Source of the DNA: Candidatus Epulonipiscium viviparus
Lineage (GTDB): Bacteria > Bacillota > Clostridia > Lachnospirales > Cellulosilyticaceae
NCBI RefSeq assembly: GCF_030708075.1
Contig: NZ_CP117982.1
Location: 1,825,513-1,889,512, forward strand
Length of the DNA stretch: 64,000 nucleotides
Direction: 5' to 3'
Of the stretch, positions 27,328-35,924 are shown in pieces (position 1 is the first letter of the stretch; every line of letters begins with the position of its first letter). The notes under the pieces were generated by a model. The model saw nothing but the letters and a program-made list of their open reading frames with translations, made no database searches and was not told the DNA's origin. The position numbers were made by a program, and so were the translations under genes.

Positions 27328-28141
27328 AAAATATTTGATTGCCCCGTATGTAATATGGAGTTTTATATTTGTTATGATTCCTCTGATTTTGCTAATTGTG
27401 TATAGTTTTACAGAGCAAGTAGATGGTAAGTTTATTTTCAGTTTGGATAGTTATGCTAAATTTTTGGATCCGCTATATGTAGACATGTTGCTAAGATCGT
27501 TTAGATTGGCTTTTATTACAACTATCGTGTGTTTTGTTGCAGCGTATCCGTTGGCGGTGATTTTAAATTCAAAAGAGTTTTCGAATAAAACCATAATACT
27601 TATTTTGATTGTTTTACCAATGTGGATGAACTCGCTGATGCGAACATATGCTTGGATGATATTGCTAGAAAATAAAGGCGTAGTAAATACTATTTTGAAT
27701 TTTTTGGGAATACCAACGCAACAATTTTTATATGGAGAAAGCGCGATAATTTTTGGGATGATCTACAACTTTTTTCCATTTATGATTTTGCCTATATATA
27801 ATTCGATTTCTAAAATTGATAATGCGCTTATAGAGGCATCGTATGACCTTGGTGCAAATAAATTTGTAACATTTAAGCGAGTGATATTGCCGTTGTCGAT
27901 GCCAGGAGTAATTACGGGCGTGATCATGGTATTTATGCCGTCGCTGACAACTTTTATGATCACTAGATTGCTAGGTGGTGGGCAGGTAGTTTTGATTGGA
28001 AACATGATAGAAGAACAATTTACAAGAACTAATAACTGGGGATTTGGCTCTGCATTATCTATGATTTTGATGGCAATCATACTAGTTTCGATTGTATTTT
28101 TCTCTAAGAATGAATCGCTGGACAAGGGGGGACTAGTATAA
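27317..28141 (+). CDS. potB: Spermidine/putrescine ABC transporter permease
   Basis: A 274-residue inner-membrane permease with about six membrane spans. The EAA loop reads [20 protein letters not shown], the site that contacts PotA. It begins inside potA (ATG 27317, after AAGGAGGGTC). Its stop (TAA 28139-28141) shares one base with the ATG of the following mini-gene. Substrate assignment rests on the four-gene potABCD layout. Confidence 0.94.
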   Translation: MNTKKYLIAPYVIWSFIFVMIPLILLIVYSFTEQVDGKFIFSLDSYAKFLDPLYVDMLLRSFRLAFITTIVCFVAAYPLAVILNSKEFSNKTIILILIVLPMWMNSLMRTYAWMILLENKGVVNTILNFLGIPTQQFLYGESAIIFGMIYNFFPFMILPIYNSISKIDNALIEASYDLGANKFVTFKRVILPLSMPGVITGVIMVFMPSLTTFMITRLLGGGQVVLIGNMIEEQFTRTNNWGFGSALSMILMAIILVSIVFFSKNESLDKGGLV

Positions 28142-28269
28142 TGAATAATGAAAAAAAATATGTAGGCGCAATTATGACTGTTCTATACGCACCTACTGTT
28201 GCTTTGATAGCATTGGCGGCTAATTCAGCTAGAAAGAACTCTTCAAAGAATAGAGGGGAGCGTAGATAG
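28141..28269 (+). CDS. 42-residue mini-PotC, a truncated tandem copy of the PotC N-terminus
   Basis: Starts with ATG sharing one base with the potB stop (TAATG) and ends with TAG sharing one base with the potC GTG (TAGTG). The product is [20 protein letters not shown], then a membrane-span remainder LIALAANSARKNSS and a basic tail KNRGERR. PotC begins MNNLKRIYLGIIIAILYAP and then LVLIAFSFNSSKTTS, so the two align over about 35 residues, including the whole first membrane span and its LYAP motif. GGGGGGA stands upstream of this ATG, and GGGGAG near its end serves potC. The intact frame and double coupling suggest it is translated. Its role is unknown; it could be a relic or a small membrane subunit or regulator. 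Confidence 0.7.
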   Translation: MNNEKKYVGAIMTVLYAPTVALIALAANSARKNSSKNRGERR

Positions 28270-29054
28270 TGAATAATTTGAAAAGAATTTATCTGGGGAT
28301 AATCATAGCGATTTTATACGCACCGATTTTGGTGTTGATAGCCTTTTCATTTAATTCATCAAAAACGACAAGTTGGCAAGGCTTTACTTTAGACTGGTAT
28401 ACACAGATTATGCAAAATTCTAGCCTTCAATCTGCATTGAAATATACCTTGATTGTCGCATTAGTTTCGTCTATAATTTCAACGATAATAGGAATTATGG
28501 CAGCGATAGTAATCAATAAGCTTCGGGGGGTAAAGCGAAGACTCATAATGGCAGTAACGTATATTCCGCTATTGAGTCCAGATATCGTAATTGGTATTTC
28601 GCTGATGATGCTATATTCGACACTGCAAATACCGTTTGGGTTAACAACACTAATACTGTCGCATATTACGTTTAGTACGCCATATGTAATATTGTCGATA
28701 ATGCCTAGGCTTATGCAGTTAAATCCAAATATGTATGAAGCAGCGCTAGATGTGGGGGCAACGCCGTTTTATGCCTTTAGAAAAGTAATTTTGCCAGACA
28801 TTATGCCTGGGGTTATTGCAGGCGCGTTTATTGCGTTTACGATGTCGATCGACGATTTTGTAGTAAGCTTTTTTAATACAGCATCGGGAGTAAATACGCT
28901 TTCCATTCAAATTTATTCTATGGCAAGGCGTGGGGTGAGTCCAGAAATTAATGCGGTATCAACATTGATTTTCTTGGTAATTGTAACAATTTTAACAATC
29001 ACAAATATTAAGGCAAGTAGAAAAGTAAGATTAGAGGGGGGTCAAAAGTATTGA
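28269..29054 (+). CDS. potC: Spermidine/putrescine ABC transporter permease
   Basis: A 261-residue second permease of the polyamine importer. LYAPILVLIAFSFNSSK forms the first span, and EAALDVGATPFYAFRKVILP is the EAA loop. The GTG start at 28269 overlaps the mini-gene stop and follows GGGGAG. The end overlaps potD by four bases. PotB and PotC form the heterodimeric channel. Confidence 0.94.
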   Translation: MNNLKRIYLGIIIAILYAPILVLIAFSFNSSKTTSWQGFTLDWYTQIMQNSSLQSALKYTLIVALVSSIISTIIGIMAAIVINKLRGVKRRLIMAVTYIPLLSPDIVIGISLMMLYSTLQIPFGLTTLILSHITFSTPYVILSIMPRLMQLNPNMYEAALDVGATPFYAFRKVILPDIMPGVIAGAFIAFTMSIDDFVVSFFNTASGVNTLSIQIYSMARRGVSPEINAVSTLIFLVIVTILTITNIKASRKVRLEGGQKY

Positions 29055-30085
29055 AAAAATTTAGTATTTTGTTATCTTTGGGGTTAATGCTAGCTTTGGC
29101 TGGATGCAGTGGAGAAGCTGCAGAAGTAGTTAAAGTTTATAATTGGGGCGATTATATTGATGAAAGTACCAATCGAATGTTTGAAGAAGAAACGGGCATT
29201 AAGGTGATATATGAGGTGTTTCCAACAAATGAAGAGATGTACGCAAAAGTAGCGAATGGAAATGCGGCATATGACGTGATTATCCCTTCTGACTATATGA
29301 TCGAAAAAATGATAAATGAAGACTTGCTTGCAAAGATAGACAAAACACAGATTTCAAACTACGATTTGATAGATAGAGAATTTATAGATTTACCCTATGA
29401 TCCAAACAATGAATATTCTGTGCCATACAGCTGGGGAACTATGGGAATCGTATATAATCCAACTATGATAGATGGAGAAATTGATCAGTGGGCAGATATG
29501 TGGGATCCCAAATACAAAAATCAAATTTTTATGTATGACAGCGAGCGAGATTCGATTATGGTGGCGCTTAAGATGTTGGGATATTCTATGAACACAAGAG
29601 ATTTGGGAGAGCTAGAAGAAGCTAAACAAGCGCTGGTAGAACAGAAAGAATTGGTTTTAGCATATGTGGGAGATGAAGGAAAAGGCAAGATGGTTAATGG
29701 AGAAGCTGCGATGATGTTGGCCTGGGCAGGAGACGCAGAAATAATGAGAGTAGATAATGCCGATCTTGAGTATATAATTCCGAAAGAAGGTACAAACTAT
29801 TTTGTGGATGCAATGGTGGTGCCTAAAAACGGTGAAAATTATGATAATGCTCTAAAATATATCGATTTTATGTGTCGTCCTGATGTCGCAGCAATTAATA
29901 TGGAATATATTGGATATTCGACGCCTATTTCTGAGGCCCGCGCTCTACTTCCAGACGAGATGAAGAATAGCGAAATTGCTTATCCAGATTTAAGTGAATT
30001 AAATCTAGAAATGTTTAATGATCCATCTGACATTCTTGAGGTATATTCGAGAATTTGGACAGAAGTGAAAGCTGCAAGCAAATAA
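29051..30085 (+). CDS. potD: Spermidine/putrescine-binding lipoprotein
   Basis: A 344-residue substrate-binding protein anchored outside the membrane by a lipobox LAGC (Cys19). VYNWGDYIDES, YDVIIPSDYMIEKM and SVPYSWGTMGIVYNP match PotD, where acidic and aromatic residues grip the polyamine. Start is TTG at 29051 inside the potC stop (TTGA) with GAGGGGGG upstream. It completes the operon that starts at potA. Confidence 0.94.
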   Translation: MKKFSILLSLGLMLALAGCSGEAAEVVKVYNWGDYIDESTNRMFEEETGIKVIYEVFPTNEEMYAKVANGNAAYDVIIPSDYMIEKMINEDLLAKIDKTQISNYDLIDREFIDLPYDPNNEYSVPYSWGTMGIVYNPTMIDGEIDQWADMWDPKYKNQIFMYDSERDSIMVALKMLGYSMNTRDLGELEEAKQALVEQKELVLAYVGDEGKGKMVNGEAAMMLAWAGDAEIMRVDNADLEYIIPKEGTNYFVDAMVVPKNGENYDNALKYIDFMCRPDVAAINMEYIGYSTPISEARALLPDEMKNSEIAYPDLSELNLEMFNDPSDILEVYSRIWTEVKAASK

Positions 30086-30106
30086 GAGAAATAGAAGGAG
30101 GTACAA

Positions 30107-30436
30107 ATGAATAAAGAATATCTTGTAGAACAAGACGATACTAATGATTCAACGGATATGATGCCACACTTAAGCCAAACTTTTGATGAAAATCCTAGTG
30201 CGTGGACATCGTTTATATTGGGAATAGTTGCAAGTGTCGCATGGTTAATTCCTATAGCCGGGATACCAATTACTATTGTAGGAACAGTATTTGGTGCGAT
30301 CAGTCAAAAAGATCCAAGAGATCGTGGCGTGGGAATTGCGGGGCTTGTGATCAATATTGTATTTATGGTATTTAGTGTAATTCAGTCTATAGTTTTGGTG
30401 TGGTTATACATCAAAAAGAAACAGCAAAGTAAATGA
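30107..30436 (+). CDS. DUF4190-like small membrane protein
   Basis: A 109-residue protein with an acidic cytosolic N-terminus (EQDDTNDSTDMM) and two hydrophobic helices (FILGIVASVAWLIPIAGIP and GIAGLVINIVFMVFSV) joined by a short loop with DPRDRGVGIAGL. The arrangement matches DUF4190 proteins, whose function is unknown. AAGGAGGTAC precedes the ATG, 21 bases after potD, so it is probably read from the potA promoter. Confidence 0.75.
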   Translation: MNKEYLVEQDDTNDSTDMMPHLSQTFDENPSAWTSFILGIVASVAWLIPIAGIPITIVGTVFGAISQKDPRDRGVGIAGLVINIVFMVFSVIQSIVLVWLYIKKKQQSK

Positions 30437-30445
30437 AATTTTTTG

Positions 30446-30475
30446 GAGCTATGGTATGTGTTGCTGTAGCTCTTT
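30446..30475 (+). terminator. Weak hairpin after the DUF4190 gene
   Basis: GAGCTATGG (30446-30454) pairs with CTGTAGCTC (30464-30472) with two G-U pairs, followed by only three T. It could lower read-through from pot genes into the amidotransferase gene. Confidence 0.4.
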
Positions 30476-30510
30476 ATACTACTACATGGTTTAGGGAGGG
30501 AGATATTTTG

Positions 30511-31218
30511 ATGCCAATTATTGGAATACCGTTAGCGACGATGACTACACCGACAAAAGAATCATATTACTTAAGCACAGAATATATACAAGCAATAGAA
30601 AAGATAGGAGCGTTTGTTGTACTATTGCCACATACTACAGATCAGGATAAAATTGTGAGACAAGTTAGCCATTGCGATGGATTTTTAATGCCAGGAGGGG
30701 ATGATGTGACGCCTCATCTATATGGCGAAGAGCCGTTGATAAAATTGGGACAATGTGATGAAAAAGTGGATGAATACCATTTGCGTATAACAAAAGAAAT
30801 AGTTGAACAAGATAAGCCGTTTCTTGGAATTTGCAGAGGGGCTCAAGTTTTAAATATAGCACTTGGAGGAAGCGTATATCAAGACGTAAGCTACCATAGT
30901 GAGAACGTATTGTTGCATAGACAATCAGGGAAAAGACACGACTTGTGCCATAAAGTATATTTTCAAAAGGGAAGTAAGCTTTATAAACTTTTTGGAGAAA
31001 ACATGTTGGTCAATAGCTTCCACCACCAATCTATCTCTACTCTAAGCCCCAAACTTATGATAAGCGCAGTAGCATCAGACGGAATAGTAGAGGCGGTAGA
31101 AAGTTTAACCTCAAAATTTTGTATTGGAGTGCAATGGCACCCAGAAATTATGGTATATAATCATAGTATAATGAACAAATTATTTGAAGCCTTGATAGAT
31201 AGCTGCTTAGATCATTGA
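30511..31218 (+). CDS. PuuD-like class I glutamine amidotransferase (peptidase C26)
   Basis: A 235-residue enzyme of the gamma-glutamyl-gamma-aminobutyrate hydrolase group. LMPGGDDVTPHLYG, FLGICRGAQVLN (catalytic Cys in GICRG), SFHHQSI and QWHPE (His-Glu) are all present. PuuD splits gamma-Glu-GABA in the putrescine breakdown route, and a place beside the polyamine importer fits. No other puu gene is nearby, so the substrate could be another gamma-glutamyl compound. The ATG at 30511 has AGGGAGGGAG 8 bases upstream; the frame is open 26 codons further, overlapping the previous stop, but without a ribosome site. Its last 12 bases overlap the end of the convergent kinase gene. Confidence 0.82.
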   Translation: MPIIGIPLATMTTPTKESYYLSTEYIQAIEKIGAFVVLLPHTTDQDKIVRQVSHCDGFLMPGGDDVTPHLYGEEPLIKLGQCDEKVDEYHLRITKEIVEQDKPFLGICRGAQVLNIALGGSVYQDVSYHSENVLLHRQSGKRHDLCHKVYFQKGSKLYKLFGENMLVNSFHHQSISTLSPKLMISAVASDGIVEAVESLTSKFCIGVQWHPEIMVYNHSIMNKLFEALIDSCLDH

Positions 31219-32151
31219 TAATTTTTCGACAACGACTTGTTTACTAAGTTCCTCGACTTGTGCTGGATCTACAAAGCCAGTTGCTTCGCTGAGTGCATTA
31301 GAAGTTCCGCTTGCACTAGCAAGTTTTATAATCTGCGCTATTGGAAGTCCTCTATTTAGACCTGCCGCAAAGCCTGCAATCATAGAGTCACCACATCCAA
31401 CAGAGTTTACGGTTTTAACAGCTGGGATAACGATATTGTAAAGTTGATTTTCATATGCTACAACGCTACCGTCTTTGCCCATAGAAATAACCACCAGCTC
31501 AATGCCTTTGTCAAAGAGGTTTTTGGCAGCGGAAATAGCTTCCTCTGTGGAGATACTTGTTTTGTCTAAAAGGTAGGCAAGCTCGTCGGTGTTAGGTTTA
31601 ATCATAGTAGGCTTTATATCTGAATCTAAAGCAGATTTTAAATAGTCTTTGCTAGTATCGAGAAGTACCTTCTTGCCCTTGGCCTTGGCAATAGCAACAA
31701 GCTCGTTATAAATTGCAGGTGAAGAGCCGGTGGGTACGCTTCCCGATATAGCAACAATATTGCATTTATCAACCAGCTTGGAATACATATCTTTAAATCT
31801 TTCTTCGTCTGCAGCAGTAACAGTAATGCCACCTTCGAGCACTTCGGTTTGAACGCCGGTAGCTTTGTCATACATATTGATGCAAGTACGACTTTCGCCA
31901 TCCACATAGCAGAATTCAGCTTCAATGCCTAGTTTTTTGATCTCATTTTCTATATACTGTCCAGAAAATCCACCAACAAAACCAGTGGCAATAACAGGCT
32001 CGCCCAATAAATGACAGACTCTAGCGACGTTGAGTCCTTTTCCTCCAGCACTAGCTTGGGTGCTTGTTGTACGGTTTACTTCACCAACCTGAAACTTGTC
32101 GATAACATATCTTTTGTCAATTGCCGCGTTTAGTGTTACTGTTAAAATCAT
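31207..32151 (-). CDS. PfkB-family sugar kinase (1-phosphofructokinase or tagatose-6-phosphate kinase)
   Basis: A 314-residue kinase. ILTVTLNAAIDKRYVID is the usual start of FruK/LacC enzymes, SAGGKGLNVARV is the PfkB signature 1, and VNSVGCGDSMIAGFAAG is signature 2 with the catalytic Asp. The reaction is phosphorylation of fructose-1-phosphate or tagatose-6-phosphate by ATP; sequence alone does not separate these. No phosphotransferase gene lies nearby. The ATG at 32151 follows GGAGGTCATATTT. The final 12 bases overlap the convergent puuD-like gene. Confidence 0.85.
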   Translation of the reverse strand: MILTVTLNAAIDKRYVIDKFQVGEVNRTTSTQASAGGKGLNVARVCHLLGEPVIATGFVGGFSGQYIENEIKKLGIEAEFCYVDGESRTCINMYDKATGVQTEVLEGGITVTAADEERFKDMYSKLVDKCNIVAISGSVPTGSSPAIYNELVAIAKAKGKKVLLDTSKDYLKSALDSDIKPTMIKPNTDELAYLLDKTSISTEEAISAAKNLFDKGIELVVISMGKDGSVVAYENQLYNIVIPAVKTVNSVGCGDSMIAGFAAGLNRGLPIAQIIKLASASGTSNALSEATGFVDPAQVEELSKQVVVEKLSMI

Positions 32152-32261
32152 AAATATGACCTCCAATTAAAAGTTATAGTGTGTACATTCTAATATAAAG
32201 CTACCCAATTTTCAATGTACGAAATAACAAAACTTTTACTATATATAAGAAATGAGTGCAA

Positions 32262-32288
32262 CAAAATAAGGGAGATTGCTATCCCCCT
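32262..32288 (-). terminator. Intrinsic terminator of the oligosaccharide transporter operon
   Basis: On the minus strand AGGGGGAT and ATCTCCCT pair (one G-U) around a 4-base loop, followed by TATTTTG. It lies 12 bases past the stop of the binding-protein gene. Confidence 0.7.
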
Positions 32289-32299
32289 CATAAAAATTA

Positions 32300-33922
32300 T
32301 TATTTGAGACCTAACTTAGCTTTGTTTGTATCCACAATTTCTTGTTGCAATGCGACGAGTTGGTCAAAGCCCAGAGCATCGCGTTCTGCAACAAAGTCGG
32401 CAAATATCTGATCAAACGTTGCTTCATCTGCTGCACGAATCAGCGCCGGTAAAGTTTCGCCCCATAGAGTTCCCACTTTTAGCGCAATCTTTTCTTCTTC
32501 AGAGCCGATAGGAGCAGTGAGCCCGCCGTATTGTGATGCAAAGACAGTATAAGGATACGCCCATTCTTCGAGTTGTGCCAGCGGTTCTTGCGTTGGAGAG
32601 CTCCATTGAAGTTGCATAGGGAGATCTTGAAGCATCCAGAAGGTGTCCTCAGCTCCATATTTCCTATCATAGGAAACTCGATCAGACATAAGTAGTTCGG
32701 TGACTTCTGGTTTAGTGATATGTTCACCATCTACCACGTCATACATCTCACCTTCTATTCCGAGTTTGATGAGCTTTTGTCCATGCTCACTCATCATATA
32801 GCTTAAAAATTGGATGGCACGATCGGGTTCTTCACAATTTTTAGAAATTAAAGTAACGGTCCAACCTTGGATGCCAACGCCAGGAAGCACGTGGTCATCT
32901 CCTGCAGAATTCTTTGGCCCATCAATTGCTAAATAAACAGTGTCTGGATCATTTGCAAAAAGAATTTGTTGCTGCGCGGCAAAGTCGGTGCGCTGATATA
33001 GCATAGAGAAGTAGCGACCCTGAGCTTGCTTTTCTTCCATTTGCGGCCTGCCATCAATAAATACATCATTGGCTATTAAACCATCTCTCCAAGCCTGATT
33101 GAGAGTTTTCAACCAAATAATATATTCTGGATCTGTAGTTCTATCATATAATTTTCCGTCTTTCTCAAATGGAATAGCCAAGAAGTCTTGCAGCCATACA
33201 TCTAAAGATGTGTTCCCAACTGAGCTAAATCCATTGGCACCAAAAGGAATAAGAGGTTGCCCATTCACTTCGGGGAACATTTCTTGTGCCGCACTAAGCG
33301 CATCCAAAAAGCCCTCTGGAGTGGACATATCAGGGCTGCCAAGAGCTTCGTACATATCCTTTCGTACTGCAAAGATTGGGTTTGCTGCAATGTTATCGTA
33401 CATCTCATAGTCTTCTGGTGTATAGGATGAATTTGGATATTGGTATAAATGCCCATCTGCACTAGTATACCAGCCCACTCTAGAATCATTAGTAACTTCA
33501 AAGAAATATGGGTCATACATTTGTGCAAGCTCATCTAACGCATAGACCATCTCGGCGTCTATAATCTCTGGAATTTGTCCTTCCCACCAGCCGAGTGTAA
33601 TAATGTCTGGTAATGTATCAGAAGCAATCATCGTGTTTAATTTTTCTGCTTCGTTGCCAGCTGGAACTACAAAGTTGACTGTAACGCCGGTTTCCTCTGT
33701 AATCTTTTGAGAAGTCATATCCTCTCCCCAAGGTGTCGTAAACCAAGAAAAGTTGACATACCAGTCTAATTCTGTGGGTTCATTATTAAAAGTCCAACCA
33801 GGGATATCTGCAGAAACGGCATATTCTGGTGCTGTCAATTCTGTACTCGAAGAATCATCAGATCCGCATCCCACAAGCAACGTCATTCCTATCAATCCTA
33901 ATAAAAATAAATTTTTCTTCAT
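32300..33922 (-). CDS. LplA-type extracellular oligosaccharide-binding lipoprotein
   Basis: A 540-residue binding protein, longer than ordinary sugar-binding proteins and typical of the LplA/YtcQ group. The lipobox is LLVGCGSDD (Cys19). Features are WFTTPWGEDMTSQKITEETG, ASDTLPDIITLGWWEG and a C-terminal domain with many Trp and Tyr. GGAGG precedes the ATG. Third gene of a three-gene operon (permease, permease, binding protein), separated by 15 bases. As is usual for this importer class, no ATPase is encoded here; a shared MsmX-like ATPase elsewhere is expected. Confidence 0.88.
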   Translation of the reverse strand: MKKNLFLLGLIGMTLLVGCGSDDSSSTELTAPEYAVSADIPGWTFNNEPTELDWYVNFSWFTTPWGEDMTSQKITEETGVTVNFVVPAGNEAEKLNTMIASDTLPDIITLGWWEGQIPEIIDAEMVYALDELAQMYDPYFFEVTNDSRVGWYTSADGHLYQYPNSSYTPEDYEMYDNIAANPIFAVRKDMYEALGSPDMSTPEGFLDALSAAQEMFPEVNGQPLIPFGANGFSSVGNTSLDVWLQDFLAIPFEKDGKLYDRTTDPEYIIWLKTLNQAWRDGLIANDVFIDGRPQMEEKQAQGRYFSMLYQRTDFAAQQQILFANDPDTVYLAIDGPKNSAGDDHVLPGVGIQGWTVTLISKNCEEPDRAIQFLSYMMSEHGQKLIKLGIEGEMYDVVDGEHITKPEVTELLMSDRVSYDRKYGAEDTFWMLQDLPMQLQWSSPTQEPLAQLEEWAYPYTVFASQYGGLTAPIGSEEEKIALKVGTLWGETLPALIRAADEATFDQIFADFVAERDALGFDQLVALQQEIVDTNKAKLGLK

Positions 33923-33937
33923 ATCTAAATCCTCCTT

Positions 33938-34819
33938 TTATTCTTTAACAGCTCCGATAAGCATTCCTTTAACAAAATATTTTTGCAAGAAAGGGTATAC
34001 ACAAATTATAGGGAACGTCGTGATAACCATAGTAGACAATTTGATTGCAAGGGAAGTTGTAGTTTTGACGACATTTGTGGCAGAAGCGACCATTTGATTT
34101 GAGCCAGATTCGGCAACTATGCGATATAAGAACGTTTGGACAGGTTGCAAGTCGGCATCATTTATATAAATTACTCCCGAAAAGTAGTCATTCCAGTGAT
34201 AGACACCAGTAAATAATGCGATGGTTGCAAGGACTGGCTTCGATAAAGGCAATATGATTCTAAAGAAGATGACAAGGTCGTTGGCACCATCTATAGATGA
34301 CGACTCCTCTAGTGCGCTTGGAATTTCTTTGAAGAAGTTTACGAAAATTATTAAGTTAAAAAAGTTGAATAACGATGGCCAAATATATATCCAAAAGCTA
34401 TCTAATAGCCCCAAATTTTTATATAGCAAGAACGCTGGTATTAAGCCCCCGCTAAAAAACATTGTGACTGTACCCATAGCTATGTAGAACTTGCGTCCTA
34501 TTAAATTACTCTTAGAAAGTGGGTAGGCAACCATTGCAGTAAAAAGCACATTTGTCACTGTGCCAACCAGAGTTCTTGCAATGGTGACGCCAAATGACTT
34601 CATAAGCCCAGTGTTTGCAAATACCGCTGTATAGTTTTCAATGGTAAATTTGCGTGGCCACCAAAATATGCCCCCTAACATGGCATCTGCGCCCTCGTTA
34701 AATGAGTTAACTAGGATATACCAAATTGGATATAGCGTGATAAAACAGATGAATAACATTAAAACATTGTTTACGCAGTCAAATACAATTTCACCATTGG
34801 TTCGATTTGATCGTCTCAT
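33938..34819 (-). CDS. LplC/YtcP-type carbohydrate ABC permease
   Basis: A 293-residue permease with six membrane spans. Its start RSNRTNGEIVFDCVNNVLM and EAA loop ESSSIDGANDLVIFFRIILP match the LplC/YtcP group, which transports unsaturated or complex oligosaccharides. AAAGGAGGG lies 6 bases before the ATG. It forms the channel with the gene before it. Confidence 0.9.
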   Translation of the reverse strand: MRRSNRTNGEIVFDCVNNVLMLFICFITLYPIWYILVNSFNEGADAMLGGIFWWPRKFTIENYTAVFANTGLMKSFGVTIARTLVGTVTNVLFTAMVAYPLSKSNLIGRKFYIAMGTVTMFFSGGLIPAFLLYKNLGLLDSFWIYIWPSLFNFFNLIIFVNFFKEIPSALEESSSIDGANDLVIFFRIILPLSKPVLATIALFTGVYHWNDYFSGVIYINDADLQPVQTFLYRIVAESGSNQMVASATNVVKTTTSLAIKLSTMVITTFPIICVYPFLQKYFVKGMLIGAVKE

Positions 34820-34834
34820 ACTTTCCCTCCTTTT

Positions 34835-35758
34835 TTAGAATAATGAACGCCCTTGTAATTTTTTTGTCGTAAAGTTAGCGATAATTAATAAAATCATAGC
34901 AATAACAGATTTGAACAATCCGATAGCAGTTGCATAAGAATATCTTCCCGCACGCATACCCATTTCATAAACATAAGTGTCGATCACCTGGCTAGCATCT
35001 GCGTTTAGTACATTGCCTAGTAAGAAAATTTGGTCAAAATTGGAATTTAACATTCCGGCCACTGCTAAGATGAACATCACCGCGATAGTGCCTTTGATTG
35101 CAGGAACAGTAATGTGCCATATTTTTTGAATCTTGGTTGCGCCATCGATCGAAGCTGCCTCATACATTTGTTGATCGATTCCAGATATGGCTGCCAAATA
35201 TATAATTGCAGACCAACCCAGCTCCTTCCAAGTATCAGAAATTATAGTGAGTCCCCAAAAATACTTCGGATCCGCCAAAAATGCGATCGGAGCATCTATG
35301 ATTCCAATTGCAACGAGAATTTCGTTGATCATCCCAGTCTCAGAAAGCCAAGTGATCAATAGTCCTCCAAGCACCACCCACGAAATAAAGTGTGGCAAAT
35401 ATGAAATCGTTTGAATAGATTTTTTATAGCGTGCATTTTTAACTTCATTCAAAAGTATTGCAAAAATAATAGGTAGCGGAAAGCCTATCAATAATTTGAG
35501 TAAGCTGATTCCTAACGTGTTTGTCATAACGTTAAAAAACTTGGGATCAGTAAAAAACTCTATAAAATGCTCGAATCCCACCCAATCGGCTTCCCATATT
35601 GATCGTGTAATTTTATAATCTTTAAACGCTATCACAATTCCTGACATAGGTATGTAATTAAAAATGAACATCCATAAAATTCCAGGAAGCACCATTAGCT
35701 GCAAATATTTCTGCCCCCATAATTTTTTTAGTAAACTTTTTTTTGATGATTTCTCCAT
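34835..35758 (-). CDS. LplB/YteP-type carbohydrate ABC permease
   Basis: A 307-residue permease. WGQKYLQLMVLPGILWMFIF begins the first span, and EAASIDGATKIQKIWHITVP is the EAA loop. First gene of the lplB-lplC-lplA-like operon; GAAGGAGGGAG precedes the ATG. Relatives import rhamnogalacturonan or similar oligosaccharides; the true substrate cannot be told. Confidence 0.9.
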   Translation of the reverse strand: MEKSSKKSLLKKLWGQKYLQLMVLPGILWMFIFNYIPMSGIVIAFKDYKITRSIWEADWVGFEHFIEFFTDPKFFNVMTNTLGISLLKLLIGFPLPIIFAILLNEVKNARYKKSIQTISYLPHFISWVVLGGLLITWLSETGMINEILVAIGIIDAPIAFLADPKYFWGLTIISDTWKELGWSAIIYLAAISGIDQQMYEAASIDGATKIQKIWHITVPAIKGTIAVMFILAVAGMLNSNFDQIFLLGNVLNADASQVIDTYVYEMGMRAGRYSYATAIGLFKSVIAMILLIIANFTTKKLQGRSLF

Positions 35759-35882
35759 AAACTCCCTCCTTCGTTTATATAATTTATATATATTTATATT
35801 ATATAATACAAAATTAAATTTTGTGAAGTGAAATATTTGCTTTTTTAGTATTAAATTTTTACTAATCTTATTTAAATAGCAA

Positions 35883-35912
35883 TAAAAAAATGGCCAAGAA
35901 TAATCCGGCCAT
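35883..35912 (-). terminator. Intrinsic terminator of the UroD-like gene
   Basis: ATGGCC (35890-35895) and GGCCAT (35907-35912) pair, and on the minus strand TTTTTT follows. It lies just past the stop of the gene at 35925. Confidence 0.8.
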
Positions 35913-35924
35913 CAAAATTTATAA

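Noticed and set aside
30433-30510. N-terminal extension of the PuuD-like protein (MKFFGAMVCVAVALYTTTW)
   Set aside because: The hydrophobic stretch looks like a signal peptide, but the enzyme family is cytosolic. AGGGAGGGAG stands directly before ATG 30511, and the extension has no ribosome site.
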